64,000 nucleotides of DNA from Sphingomonas sp. Root710 (GTDB lineage Bacteria; Pseudomonadota; Alphaproteobacteria; Sphingomonadales; Sphingomonadaceae). The notes below the pieces were generated by a model, which searched no databases, was not told the DNA's origin, and worked only from the letters and a program-made list of their open reading frames with translations. The position numbers and the translations under genes were made by a program. Below, in pieces: positions 52,459-61,309 of the stretch. Location of the stretch: assembly GCF_001429065.1 (NCBI RefSeq), contig NZ_LMIB01000001.1, positions 186,588 to 250,587 of the forward strand, written 5' to 3'. Each line of letters begins with the position of its first letter. Position 1 is the first letter of the stretch.

Positions 52459-53040
52459 ATGAAGGCGGTGATGAGCGATACGGGCAAACCCAAGAAAATC
52501 ACTTCGGCCAAAGCCGCAAAGCCGGCGCCCGAACCGCGCCGGCGCGGCGGCAGTGCGCGTTCGGTGGCGGACATGCTGCCCGATGTCGGCCGCGCGGCCT
52601 TCCGCCGCTTCGGATTCGTGCAAAGCTCGGTGGTCAGCCGCTGGCCGGAGATCGTCGGCGAACGCTATGCCAAGCTGTCGGTGCCCGAATCGATCCGCTT
52701 CCCACAGGGCGCGCGCGCCGACGGGGTGCTGACCCTGCTCGTCGAAGGCGCGCATGGCACGATGCTGCAGCATGTCGCGCCGACCATCATCGAACGGGTC
52801 AATCGCTTCTTCGGCTATTCGGCGGTCGCGCGCATCGTCATCCGCCAGGGGACCTGCGCCGCGCCTGCACCCGTTTCGCGCGTGGCGCCGCCCTCGCTCA
52901 AACCGGTGCCGGTCGATCTGGGCGACAGCCTGCGCACCGTGGCCGATCCCGAACTGCGCGCCTGTCTCGAATCGCTTGCCGGTGCGCTGGTGGCGACGAC
53001 GGGCGCGCCGATCCTCATGTCCGGAGATGGTGACAGGTGA
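52459..53040 (+). CDS. DciA-like DUF721 protein (replicative helicase loader)
   Basis: A 193-residue protein. Residues about 30-130 are a DUF721 domain (ARSVADMLPDVGRAAFRRFG, VVSRWPEIVGERYAKLS, LLVEGAHGTMLQHVAPTIIE), the family of DciA, which loads DnaB helicase in most bacteria that lack DnaC. The C-terminal part is less conserved. Its stop overlaps the GTG of the thiol oxidoreductase gene by 4 bases. Confidence 0.85.
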   Translation: MKAVMSDTGKPKKITSAKAAKPAPEPRRRGGSARSVADMLPDVGRAAFRRFGFVQSSVVSRWPEIVGERYAKLSVPESIRFPQGARADGVLTLLVEGAHGTMLQHVAPTIIERVNRFFGYSAVARIVIRQGTCAAPAPVSRVAPPSLKPVPVDLGDSLRTVADPELRACLESLAGALVATTGAPILMSGDGDR

Positions 53041-53753
53041 GATTCCCGTTTGCAGGGGCAGCGCTCATGCTCGCCCTGGCCGTGCCGACCGCCGCGATGG
53101 CGGCGACCCCGAAGAAAGCTGCCGCCAAGGCCGTGCCGGCCCATGCCAACTGGCTCACGACGGCGCACCGGACAGCCGAGGGCGCGATCGTCATCGGCAA
53201 TCCGGCGGCGAAGGTGAAGATGGTCGAATATCTGTCGCTGACCTGTTCGCATTGCGCCGATCTCTCTGCCTCAGCGCTGCCCCCGCTGCGGCGCGACTAT
53301 ATCGCCAAGGGGCTCGTGAGCCTCGAGGTGCGCCATGCGGTGCGCGACGGCTATGATTTCGCGGCGTCGCTGCTCCTGCGCTGCGCACCGCCGGCGCAAT
53401 ATCTCGGTTCGATCGAGGCCCTGTTCGCGACCCAGTCTGACTGGATGGGGAAGGGCGTGAACGTCAAGAATGTCGAGGGTTTCGACGCGATGTCCCCCGA
53501 TCAGAAGATGGTGGCGGCGGCCCGTTCCGCGGGCTTCGACAGCTTCTTCGCGGCGCAGGGCATGAGCCCATCGGCCTTTTCCGCCTGCATGGCCGACGCA
53601 AAGGCCAAGGATCAGTTGACCCAGATGGCCGGCAATAGCTGGCAGCGCGATAAGATTCCCGGCACGCCGTTCATCATCATCAATGGCAAGCGTCAGGAAT
53701 CGGTTCACGACTGGGCTGAACTGGAGCCTCTGATCAAGGCGGCCCTCCGCTAA
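53037..53753 (+). CDS. DsbA-family periplasmic thiol oxidoreductase
   Basis: A 238-residue exported thioredoxin-fold protein. The signal peptide ends near AMAA (residue 23); the active site is C70-SH-C73 (LTCSHCADLS), and the cis-proline is in IPGTPFIIING. It probably oxidises or isomerises disulfides in the periplasm. It has a GTG start in a 4-base overlap with the DciA-like gene, an arrangement common in sphingomonads. A second family member lies at 55,849. Confidence 0.93.
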   Translation: MRFPFAGAALMLALAVPTAAMAATPKKAAAKAVPAHANWLTTAHRTAEGAIVIGNPAAKVKMVEYLSLTCSHCADLSASALPPLRRDYIAKGLVSLEVRHAVRDGYDFAASLLLRCAPPAQYLGSIEALFATQSDWMGKGVNVKNVEGFDAMSPDQKMVAAARSAGFDSFFAAQGMSPSAFSACMADAKAKDQLTQMAGNSWQRDKIPGTPFIIINGKRQESVHDWAELEPLIKAALR

Positions 53754-53781
53754 CCCCGGACGCGGCGGTTTCAGCCGTCGC

Positions 53782-55422
53782 TCACTCGCCGAAGATCAGC
53801 AGGTTCATTTTTGCCAGTCTGCCTGTCATTTCGATGACGATGCTGGCATCTCGTCCGATCCTGCGCGCCAGTTCGCTTATCGGCAAAGCTTCCGCCGTCT
53901 CGGCGATTATGCGTCCCGCGACGTCCGCCGGGAAGCGCGCGGTCTCAAAAATCGGATCCGCCGACAGCCTTTCATAGGCTGCCAGCGTCGCACCCGGCGC
54001 GGCGCGGACGACAGTCTTGGGGCCGATCGTCTGGGTCGGATAATGGGCGAAGATATGGAACGGGTCTTCCTGCGACGGAAACGCGCCGGGAGGCTTTGCC
54101 AGCTGCCGCGCGCCATTGGTGCGGGCGTGGCCACGGCGGGCGTCCATTTCCGCCCACAGCTCGCGATAGCGGCGATAGACGACGGCCCAGTCATAGTCCG
54201 CAAGCGCCCGGGCGCGACCCGCTTCGCCCATCCTCCGGCGGAGCGCCGGGTCGCCGATCAGGTCGGCCAGGCGTGCGGTCAGGCTCGCCATGTCCATCGA
54301 GACGACCGCGCTGGCGCGTGCGCAGTAGAGTTCGTAATTCTCGTCCATCTCATAATTCGCGGCGATTCGCCTGCCGACGCCCGGCGCCGGCGCGTGGGTG
54401 GGGATCCGGAAGCCATCGGTGCCGTCGCGGACGGTGTCGCGATAGCCGTTCCAATCGCTGACGATCACCGGCAGGCCGGCTGCCATCGCCTCGACCGGGG
54501 TGATCCCGAAGGTCTCCTGGATGCTGTCGGATAGTGACAGGAACAGGTCCGCGCCGGCAAAGGCCGCGGCATAGAGCGCGGCGTCGGCGCCGTCGGCGAA
54601 GATCGCCCGGACGCCGGAGCAGTAATTCTCCGTGGCGTCGCGTATCGCCTCGGCGGCCGACGCGTTGAAGAACTGGCCCGCCTGGATCAGCACGGCGCGC
54701 TTGCCGCTGTGCTCGGCGGCGATCCGGACCGCATCGTACATCTGATAGGGATGCGCCTTGGTCGACAGCGACAGCCGTCCTGCGAACAGGATCGCGACTT
54801 CGTCTTCGGCGAGCCCGAGCCGTTCGCGCGCCGCATGCCGCGCCGCTTCCGACGGGGCGAGGTCACGGCAATGCACGCCGAGCGGAATGACTGGGAACAT
54901 CGGCATTTCTGGCAGCGCGTCGATCCCCAGCCGCCAGCGCTGATAATCGAGTGTCGCCGCCAGCGTGGCCTTCACTACCCCAAGCGCCGCGGACGAAGTG
55001 CAGATGACCGCGTCCCATGGCATCAACGGTTCGGTAACCACGCTGCCAATCATGTTCAGCGCCCGGGCCGATGACAATGTGTGGGTGATGCCGCACAGGC
55101 TGTATCGCGCCATACCCTGACGAAGCCGCAGCCGGGCGCTGGAGGCCAGCGCGGGATCGGCGCGGAACAGGGTGCCGCATTTCTCTAGCTCGTCGAAGCG
55201 GTTGACCGGAATCCACTCGGTCCTCGCATCGGGGTCGATATGGCGCACGACCTCGGTCAGCAGTTGGGCGTCGCGTTTGCGTCCAGCATAGCTGACTATC
55301 GGCTCGCCGTTGCAGCCCTCCACCGCCGCGCGCAGAAAGGCGGCGCCTGCGGCTCGCCGCCCGACGAGCGGGCGACCCTCCAGGATGTAGGCGTCGGGGT
55401 CGAACTGGATTGCGGCGGCCAT
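53782..55422 (-). CDS. Glycosyltransferase family 4 protein with a C-terminal extension
   Basis: A 546-residue protein. The central GT4 domain (about 200-440) has ILFAGRLSLSTKAHPYQ, the donor-site DSIQETFGITPVEAMAAGLP and VVSDWNGYRDTV. About 90 further residues (from 455) form a helical domain ending LISELARRIGRDASIVI-like (ISELARRIGRDASIVIEMTG), which looks like a winged-helix/PqqD-like tail and is unusual for GT4. The acceptor is unknown. It lies between two DsbA-like genes on the opposite strand. Confidence 0.83.
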   Translation of the reverse strand: MAAAIQFDPDAYILEGRPLVGRRAAGAAFLRAAVEGCNGEPIVSYAGRKRDAQLLTEVVRHIDPDARTEWIPVNRFDELEKCGTLFRADPALASSARLRLRQGMARYSLCGITHTLSSARALNMIGSVVTEPLMPWDAVICTSSAALGVVKATLAATLDYQRWRLGIDALPEMPMFPVIPLGVHCRDLAPSEAARHAARERLGLAEDEVAILFAGRLSLSTKAHPYQMYDAVRIAAEHSGKRAVLIQAGQFFNASAAEAIRDATENYCSGVRAIFADGADAALYAAAFAGADLFLSLSDSIQETFGITPVEAMAAGLPVIVSDWNGYRDTVRDGTDGFRIPTHAPAPGVGRRIAANYEMDENYELYCARASAVVSMDMASLTARLADLIGDPALRRRMGEAGRARALADYDWAVVYRRYRELWAEMDARRGHARTNGARQLAKPPGAFPSQEDPFHIFAHYPTQTIGPKTVVRAAPGATLAAYERLSADPIFETARFPADVAGRIIAETAEALPISELARRIGRDASIVIEMTGRLAKMNLLIFGE

Positions 55423-55848
55423 CAGCGTGCCATGCGCATGAAGGGAATATGTTCGCGCAGCGCGGCCCTGGTCATGCTGTCGTCATCCCTGCGTTTCATG
55501 TCCGCCCAGGGCGTGACCTCGGGCTGAGTGAAGCGAGCTACTATCACCCTTCAACGGCATGTCCATAAGCGCTGCTGGCCTATGGACCGCGATAGGTGCT
55601 CCGCATTCGCTTGCTCAGTCTGGCCATCAGCCACTGCCGACCTTTTTAACCGCCCGAAACCGCTATGGTCTGCGTAGAGGCGCCGCCCGCGACCGGGCGC
55701 CTTGATGACGCGATTCACGGGTGGCGAAGCCGAAGACCTGTTCGCCCGACGGCGGTTTGTCCTTCGGCGCGGTCCCCCTTGCGCCTGTCGCCGCCACGGC
55801 TATCACTGTCCCGGACAGCTCGTGGTGCTGCTTGGAGATGGTTTGGTG
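55422..55848. other. Mostly non-coding gap with one possible tiny frame
   Basis: This 427-base gap lies between the divergent GT4 and lipoprotein genes. On the minus strand a GTG-started frame of 41 residues (55422-55547; MIVARFTQPEVTPWADMKRR at its start) ends in a TGA that overlaps the GT4 start (TGATG), with TTGAAGG before it; it may be a coupled leader peptide, but support is weak. The rest holds no feature I can name. Confidence 0.3.
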
Positions 55849-56595
55849 ATGAAGAAGACGCTTGCCGTCGCGGCGATTGGTGTGGCCTTGCTGCTTTCGA
55901 GCTGCGGAAAGAAGGATGCTGACAGCGCCAATGTCGCGGGCAACGCGTCCATGGCGGTGCCGGGTGCGCCTTATACCGGCCAGGACTGGACCCAGACGGT
56001 GGTCAAGACCGTCGAGGGCGGATTTCGGATGGGCAATCCCGACGCGCCGGTGAAGCTGGTCGAATATGCTTCGATCACCTGTCCGCATTGTCGCGACTTC
56101 ACCAAGACGGGCGCACCGACGCTGAAAGAACAATATGTGAAGACCGGCAAGGTGAGCTGGGAATATCGTAACTTTGTCCTCAATCCGCTCGACGTCGCCG
56201 CGACGCTCGTTGCGCGTTGCCAGGGGGCGGACACCTTCTTCCCCTTCGTCGAACAGCTTTATGCTACGCAGGAGACTTGGGTCGGCAAGTTCAACTCGGT
56301 CGACGAAAAGAAACTGCAGTCGCTCGGCACGCTGCCGCAGCAGGAACAGTTCACCCAGCTCGTCGCGCTTTCGGGTCTTGAGGACTTCTTCAAGGCGCAT
56401 GGCGTTCCGGGTGACCGGATCCAGGCCTGTCTGGCGGACAAGGGTGCGCTCGCAGAACTTCTCAAGATTCGCGACTATGGCGCCAACACCGACAAGGTGG
56501 ACGGCACGCCTAACTTCCTGATCAACGGTGAAAGACAGGAAGGCGTCTACGACTGGCCTGGCCTGGAGACCAAGCTGCGCGAAAAGGTCCGGTAA
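55849..56595 (+). CDS. DsbA-family thiol oxidoreductase lipoprotein
   Basis: A 248-residue lipoprotein. The lipobox is LLSSC with C19; the thioredoxin-fold active site is C78-PH-C81 (ITCPHCRDF); the cis-proline is in DGTPNFLING. The layout resembles BdbD/ScsC-type oxidases. The ATG at 55849 has GGAGA upstream and gives a proper signal peptide. It is 45 bases upstream of smc and on the same strand. Confidence 0.92.
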   Translation: MKKTLAVAAIGVALLLSSCGKKDADSANVAGNASMAVPGAPYTGQDWTQTVVKTVEGGFRMGNPDAPVKLVEYASITCPHCRDFTKTGAPTLKEQYVKTGKVSWEYRNFVLNPLDVAATLVARCQGADTFFPFVEQLYATQETWVGKFNSVDEKKLQSLGTLPQQEQFTQLVALSGLEDFFKAHGVPGDRIQACLADKGALAELLKIRDYGANTDKVDGTPNFLINGERQEGVYDWPGLETKLREKVR

Positions 56596-56640
56596 GCGTG
56601 ATCTTGGGGGGCGACATGGCGGGAGCGGGCTGAGCCGGCC

Positions 56641-59600
56641 ATGCGTTTCCGCAAGCTTCGCCTCTCGGGATTCAAGAGCTTCGTCGAGCCGACCGAGCTG
56701 CTGATCGAGCGCGGGCTGACCGGGATCGTCGGTCCCAATGGTTGCGGCAAGTCCAATCTGCTCGAGGCGATTCGCTGGGTGATGGGCGAATCTTCCGCCA
56801 AGTCGATGCGCGGCGGCGGGATGGAAGACGTCATCTTCGCGGGCACCACGACCCGTCCCGCGCGCGACTTCGCCGAGGTGACCCTGTTCACCGAGCGGCC
56901 CGAAGCCGAGAATGACGAGGATCGCGAGGTCGAGGTGACTCGCCGGATCGAGCGTGGCGCGGGCTCCGCCTATCGGATGAACGGTCGCGACGTGCGGCAG
57001 AAGGACGTCGGTCTCTTGTTTGCTGATGCGGCGACCGGCGCGCATTCGCCGGCGCTGGTCAGCCAGGGCCGCATCGCCGCGGTGATCGCCGCCAAGCCGG
57101 TCGAGCGCCGCCAGATGCTCGAGGAAGCGGCAGGGATCGCTGGCCTCCACGTCCGCCGCAAGGATGCCGAGCAAAAGCTGCGCGCGACCGAGACCAACCT
57201 TGCGCGGCTCGACGACCTGATCGCCGATATGGAGGCGCGAACCGGATCGCTGCGGCGGCAGGCGCGCGCCGCCGAACGCTACAAGGCGTTGACCGAGCAG
57301 ATCCGCATTGCGGAGGCGCGGTTGATCTTCTCGCGCTGGCGCGATGCTGCCGAGGCGGCGGAAGCGGCGAAGAAGGAGGCGGCGCAGGCGGATGCGCTCG
57401 TCGCCATCGCCGCCGACGCCCAGAAGGCCGCGACCACGAAGCAGGCCGATGCGGCGCGTAAGGTGGCCGATGCCCGCGGCGCGGCGCAGACCGCGCGCGA
57501 ACGTTCGACCGGGCTCGCCCACCGCCTCGCTACCCTGACGGGCGAGTTGGAGACGGTGCGCCGCCGGATCTCGGACATCGCCCAGTCGCGTGATACGCTG
57601 AGCCGTGATCGTGCGCGCGAGGACCGGCTGGCGATCGATGCGTCGGCGGCGCTCAACGCGCTGGCCGAGGAAGAGAAGGAACTTGGCCGCCGGATCGAGG
57701 AGGCGACGGTGCGGCAGTCGGCGATCGATGCGCAGGTTCGAGATGCCGAAGCCGAGGCGCGCGAGGCCGAGCTTGCGGTCGCCAAGGCGCAGGCCGCCTT
57801 TGCCGCCGAGCAGGCCGACATGCGGGTTGCGCAGGCCAATGTCGCGGCGGTGCGCCAGCGGCTCGATCGCGCGCAGGCCGAGGCGCAGCGGATCGAACGC
57901 GAGCTGGCCGGGCTCGGCGACGAAGCGCCGCTGGTCGCGCGCAGGACTGCCGCGATCGCCGCGCGCGAACTGGCCGAGCGCAGCATATCCGAGGCGATGG
58001 AGACGATCGGCGGGGCCGAGGAGGCGCGCGCCGCCGCCGCTACTCGCCGCGACGAGGCCGAAACCGCGAGCGGCGCCGCGCGCGCCGCGCTGGCCGCGCT
58101 CGAGTCCGAGGCGCGATCGCTGGAGAAGGCGGCGAGCGGGGCGGGGCAGGGCAACCGCGCAATCGATCGGATCAAGGCAGCTCCGGGATACGAACGCGCG
58201 CTGGCGGCGGCGCTGGGCGACGATCTCGACGCGGCGGTCGGCGGCGAGGGACCGTTGCGCTGGTCGGGGGCTGCTGCGGCTGACGATCCCGGTCTGCCGG
58301 CCAGTACCGAGCGGCTGGCCGACCATGTCACCGCCCCGGCTGAACTGGCGCGCCGCCTGGCGCAGGTCGCGGTGGTCGCGGAGGATGACGGTGCGGTCAC
58401 TCTGGGCGTCGGCCAGCGGCTGGTGACGCGCGACGGGCGGATGCGGCGCTGGGACGGCTTCGTTGCGGCGGATGTCGGCGCGGCGGCGGCGGAGCGGCTG
58501 GTGCGCGCCAACCGGCTTGCCGAACTCCATGCGGCGTTGCCCGGGGCGCGGGCGGAGCTCGAAACGGCGCAGGCAGCGCTGGGCGAGGCGAACGGCGCGG
58601 TGCAGGCGGCGAAGGCCGCGATCGACGCGGCCCGCGCCGAACTGGCGCGCGCGGAGATCGCCCAGCGCGGCGCCATCCGCGACGAGGACCAGGCGACGAC
58701 CGCGATCGAGCGGCTGGCGGGGCAGCGCGGCGCGATGGCCGAACGCGCGCAGCGGGCCAAGGCCGAGGCCGACGAGGCGACCGAACTCGTCCAGACCCAG
58801 ATGGCGGTGATGATGGCGCTGCCCGATGGCGAGGCGAGCCGCGCCGAGGTCGATCGCCTGCGCGCGGCGAGCGAGACGGTGCGCGCGCGGCTGTTCGAGG
58901 CGCGCGGGCAGGCGATGACGCTGGCGCAGGCGGCGTCGGCTGATGCGCAGCGGCAGAAGGCGGCGCGCGACGAGGCGAAGAGCTGGCGAAGCCGCGCTGG
59001 CGATGCCGCCAGCCGCATCGCCGAAATGGACGCCCGCGCTGCCGCGATCGAGACCGAGAGCAAGGCGCTCGAAGGGCGGCCCGAGGAACTGGAGGCGCTG
59101 ATCGAGAGCGTGGGCGCCGACGCCCGCGCCGCTGACCAGGCCGCCGAAGCCGCGCGCGAGGCGGAGCGGCTGGCCGAGGACGAACTGCGCCGCATCGAAG
59201 CGGAGGTCGCACAGGGCGGCGAGGCGCTGGCGGCGGCGCGCGAGGCGCGGGCCGGGGCGCAGGCGCGGCTGGAGAACCAGGAGATGCGCCGGGTCGAGAT
59301 GGGGCGGATCTCAGGCGAGCGCTTCGAATGCCCGGCGCCGGTGCTGCCGGAAAAGATCGGTTTCGCGAGCGCGGATGTCGGCGACGGCGGCACCGAATCC
59401 GGCCGGCTCGAACGGCTGACCGCGGACCGCGAGCGGCTGGGCCCGGTCAACCTCGTCGCCGAAAGCGAACTGGCCGAGATCGAGGCGCAGCACGGCACCA
59501 GCATCGCCGAGCGCGACGAACTCTACCAGGCGATCAACCGGCTGCGCGGCTCGATAGGCAATCTCAACCGCGAGGGCCGGGCGCGGCTGCTCGCGGCGTT

Positions 59601-60063
59601 CCAGGCGGTCGACGGCCATTTCCGCCGGCTGTTCACCACGCTGTTCGCGGGCGGCGAGGCGCATCTTGCGCTGATCGACAGCGACGATCCGCTCGAAGCG
59701 GGGCTGGAGATAATGGCGCAGCCGCCGGGCAAGAACCTGTCGTCGCTGACCCTGCTGTCGGGCGGCGAACAGGCGCTGACCGCGGTCGCGCTGATCTTCG
59801 CGCTGTTCCTCACCAATCCCGCGCCGATCTGCGTCCTCGACGAGGTCGACGCGCCGCTCGACGACGCCAATATCGAGCGCTTCTGCGACCTGCTGATCGC
59901 GATGACCAACGAGACCGACACCCGCTATCTGATCGTCACCCACAATGCCGTGACGATGAGCCGGATGCACCGGCTGTTCGGCGTGACGATGGTCGAGCGC
60001 GGTATCAGCCGGCTGGTGTCGGTCGACCTTGGCGGGGCGGAGCAGCTGCTCGCGGCGGAATAG
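56641..60063 (+). CDS. smc: Chromosome segregation protein SMC
   Basis: A 1,140-residue SMC ATPase. Walker A is GPNGCGKSN at residues 31-39; long Ala/Glu/Arg coiled coils (about 170-480 and 640-900) flank a hinge (about 490-640); the C-terminal head has the signature LSGGEQALTAVAL and Walker B CVLDEVDAPLDD. It organises the chromosome with ScpA and ScpB, neither of which is in the window. The coiled coils are extremely Ala-rich. The parS-like site about 17 kb away would be a natural loading point through ParB. Confidence 0.97.
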   Translation: MRFRKLRLSGFKSFVEPTELLIERGLTGIVGPNGCGKSNLLEAIRWVMGESSAKSMRGGGMEDVIFAGTTTRPARDFAEVTLFTERPEAENDEDREVEVTRRIERGAGSAYRMNGRDVRQKDVGLLFADAATGAHSPALVSQGRIAAVIAAKPVERRQMLEEAAGIAGLHVRRKDAEQKLRATETNLARLDDLIADMEARTGSLRRQARAAERYKALTEQIRIAEARLIFSRWRDAAEAAEAAKKEAAQADALVAIAADAQKAATTKQADAARKVADARGAAQTARERSTGLAHRLATLTGELETVRRRISDIAQSRDTLSRDRAREDRLAIDASAALNALAEEEKELGRRIEEATVRQSAIDAQVRDAEAEAREAELAVAKAQAAFAAEQADMRVAQANVAAVRQRLDRAQAEAQRIERELAGLGDEAPLVARRTAAIAARELAERSISEAMETIGGAEEARAAAATRRDEAETASGAARAALAALESEARSLEKAASGAGQGNRAIDRIKAAPGYERALAAALGDDLDAAVGGEGPLRWSGAAAADDPGLPASTERLADHVTAPAELARRLAQVAVVAEDDGAVTLGVGQRLVTRDGRMRRWDGFVAADVGAAAAERLVRANRLAELHAALPGARAELETAQAALGEANGAVQAAKAAIDAARAELARAEIAQRGAIRDEDQATTAIERLAGQRGAMAERAQRAKAEADEATELVQTQMAVMMALPDGEASRAEVDRLRAASETVRARLFEARGQAMTLAQAASADAQRQKAARDEAKSWRSRAGDAASRIAEMDARAAAIETESKALEGRPEELEALIESVGADARAADQAAEAAREAERLAEDELRRIEAEVAQGGEALAAAREARAGAQARLENQEMRRVEMGRISGERFECPAPVLPEKIGFASADVGDGGTESGRLERLTADRERLGPVNLVAESELAEIEAQHGTSIAERDELYQAINRLRGSIGNLNREGRARLLAAFQAVDGHFRRLFTTLFAGGEAHLALIDSDDPLEAGLEIMAQPPGKNLSSLTLLSGGEQALTAVALIFALFLTNPAPICVLDEVDAPLDDANIERFCDLLIAMTNETDTRYLIVTHNAVTMSRMHRLFGVTMVERGISRLVSVDLGGAEQLLAAE

Positions 60064-60156
60064 CTGTTTCCCGGAAGCCACAGTGCCGGGTAGTTTCGGT
60101 CCCGCGTCTTTTTCGGTCCTCCCATTGCGATAGAGTCCGCGGCGACAGGCGGGTCT

Positions 60157-60843
60157 ATGGCGATGAAATGGATAGCGACGGCGGTCATGGCGATGACGGC
60201 GGCGGGGGCGCTGGCGAGTGAGCCGGTGGATCTGGCAGGCTCGCGCTTCGATGCGGAGGTTGCAGCGTTCGCGCAGACGGAGCGGGCGTCGGCGCTGTTC
60301 CTGGGCAGTTCGAGCATCCGGCTGTGGGACATCGCGCGCAGCTTCCCGGCGCTGCATGCCGCCAATCGCGGCTTCGGCGGGGCGACGACGGCGGATGTCC
60401 TCCACCATTATGACAGGGTGGTCGCGGGCGTGCAGCCGGCGAGCGTGCTGGTCTATGTCGGCGAGAACGACATTGCGGGCGGCGCGGGCGCGGAGGAGAC
60501 CGCGGCGGCGGTGCTGACCTTGCTCGCGCGGCTGCGGCACGACATGCCGGGGGCGCGGATCGCCTATCTGTCGATGAAGCCGACGCCGTCGCGCTGGGCG
60601 CTCTACCCCCGCATGGCGGCTGCCAATGCCGTGATCCGGGCGCGGGCGGCGGAAGTCGGCTTCGACTATCTCGATGTCGGCGCGGCACTGATCGGGGCGG
60701 ACGGGCGGCCTGAGGCGGGGCTGTTCGGGGGCGACGGATTGCACCTCAGCGCGGAGGGTTACCGGCGCTGGACCGCGATCGTCGAGCGGTATTTGCAGCC
60801 CGCCAGCCAGATGGCTTCGGTGAAGACGCAGAGGGCGTCCTGA
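60157..60843 (+). CDS. Secreted SGNH/GDSL hydrolase
   Basis: A 228-residue exported protein. The signal peptide is MAMKWIATAVMAMTAAGALA. SGNH blocks: LFLGSSSIRLW (catalytic Ser), NRGFGGATTADVLHHYDR (Gly), YVGENDIAGG (Asn) and GDGLHLSAEGYRRW (Asp-x-x-His). It is probably an esterase or acetylhydrolase acting in the periplasm. Full length. Confidence 0.92.
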   Translation: MAMKWIATAVMAMTAAGALASEPVDLAGSRFDAEVAAFAQTERASALFLGSSSIRLWDIARSFPALHAANRGFGGATTADVLHHYDRVVAGVQPASVLVYVGENDIAGGAGAEETAAAVLTLLARLRHDMPGARIAYLSMKPTPSRWALYPRMAAANAVIRARAAEVGFDYLDVGAALIGADGRPEAGLFGGDGLHLSAEGYRRWTAIVERYLQPASQMASVKTQRAS

Positions 60844-60880
60844 AGTCTTCGGTTGTCAAAGAGCCTGTTTGAGGCGGGTC

Positions 60881-60965
60881 CTTCGAGACGGGGCTTCGAC
60901 AAGCTCAGCCCCCCTCAGGATGAGCGGCTAGTGGATTTTGCGCCTCAGGATGAGCGGATAGTGGA
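60881..60965. repeat. Intergenic repeat with a tandem 23-base unit
   Basis: CCTCAGGATGAGCGG then C/A TAGTGGA occurs twice (60913-60935 and 60943-60965), 30 bases apart. It is preceded by CTTCGAGACGGGGCTTCGAC and AAGCTCAGCCC, which can fold back on the repeat. This is a familiar type of sphingomonad intergenic repeat and separates the convergent hydrolase and arsC-like genes. Confidence 0.65.
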
Positions 60966-60970
60966 AGGCG

Positions 60971-61309
60971 TCACAAGATCTCCCGCACCTTCTCCGGCGG
61001 CCGGCCCAGGCGCGCGCCTTTCGATGTCTCGACCAGCGGGCGTTCGATCAGGATCGGATCGGCGGCCATCGCGTCGAGGATCGCGTCGTTGCTCGCGCCC
61101 TTGAGGGCCTTCGCGCCGTCCTCGGCCTTGCGGAGCCCCTCGGCGGGGGTGATGCCGGCCTTCGCATAGATCGCTGCGATCGCCGCGCGGCTGGGCGGGG
61201 TCTTGAGATATTCGAAGACCTCGACCTCGACGCCGGGCGCGGCTTCAAGGATCGCCAGCGCCTCGCGCGACTTGGAGCAGCGCGGGTTGTGCCAGATCGT
61301 CGCTTTCAT
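60971..61309 (-). CDS. arsC: ArsC-family reductase (glutaredoxin-type)
   Basis: A 112-residue ArsC-like protein with the active-site C11 in NPRCSKSRE and the arginines R60 and R90 in GLRKAEDG and IERPLVET, like the oxyanion-binding arginines of plasmid ArsC. It could reduce arsenate using glutaredoxin. No arsR, arsB or arsH is nearby, so another thiol substrate is possible. Its ATG shares one base with the accC stop (TGATG), so it is translated from the acc transcript. Confidence 0.85.
   Translation of the reverse strand: MKATIWHNPRCSKSREALAILEAAPGVEVEVFEYLKTPPSRAAIAAIYAKAGITPAEGLRKAEDGAKALKGASNDAILDAMAADPILIERPLVETSKGARLGRPPEKVREIL

Noticed and set aside
55422-55547. A 41-residue leader gene before GT4
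   Set aside because: The overlap with the GT4 start is suggestive, but the frame is tiny, starts with GTG and has no family; it is kept only as a note in the gap entry.
57279-59504. Very long Ser/Ala/Arg-rich frames antisense to smc
   Set aside because: They are mirror images of the Ala/Glu/Arg coiled coils of SMC; no domain or ribosome-binding site supports them.
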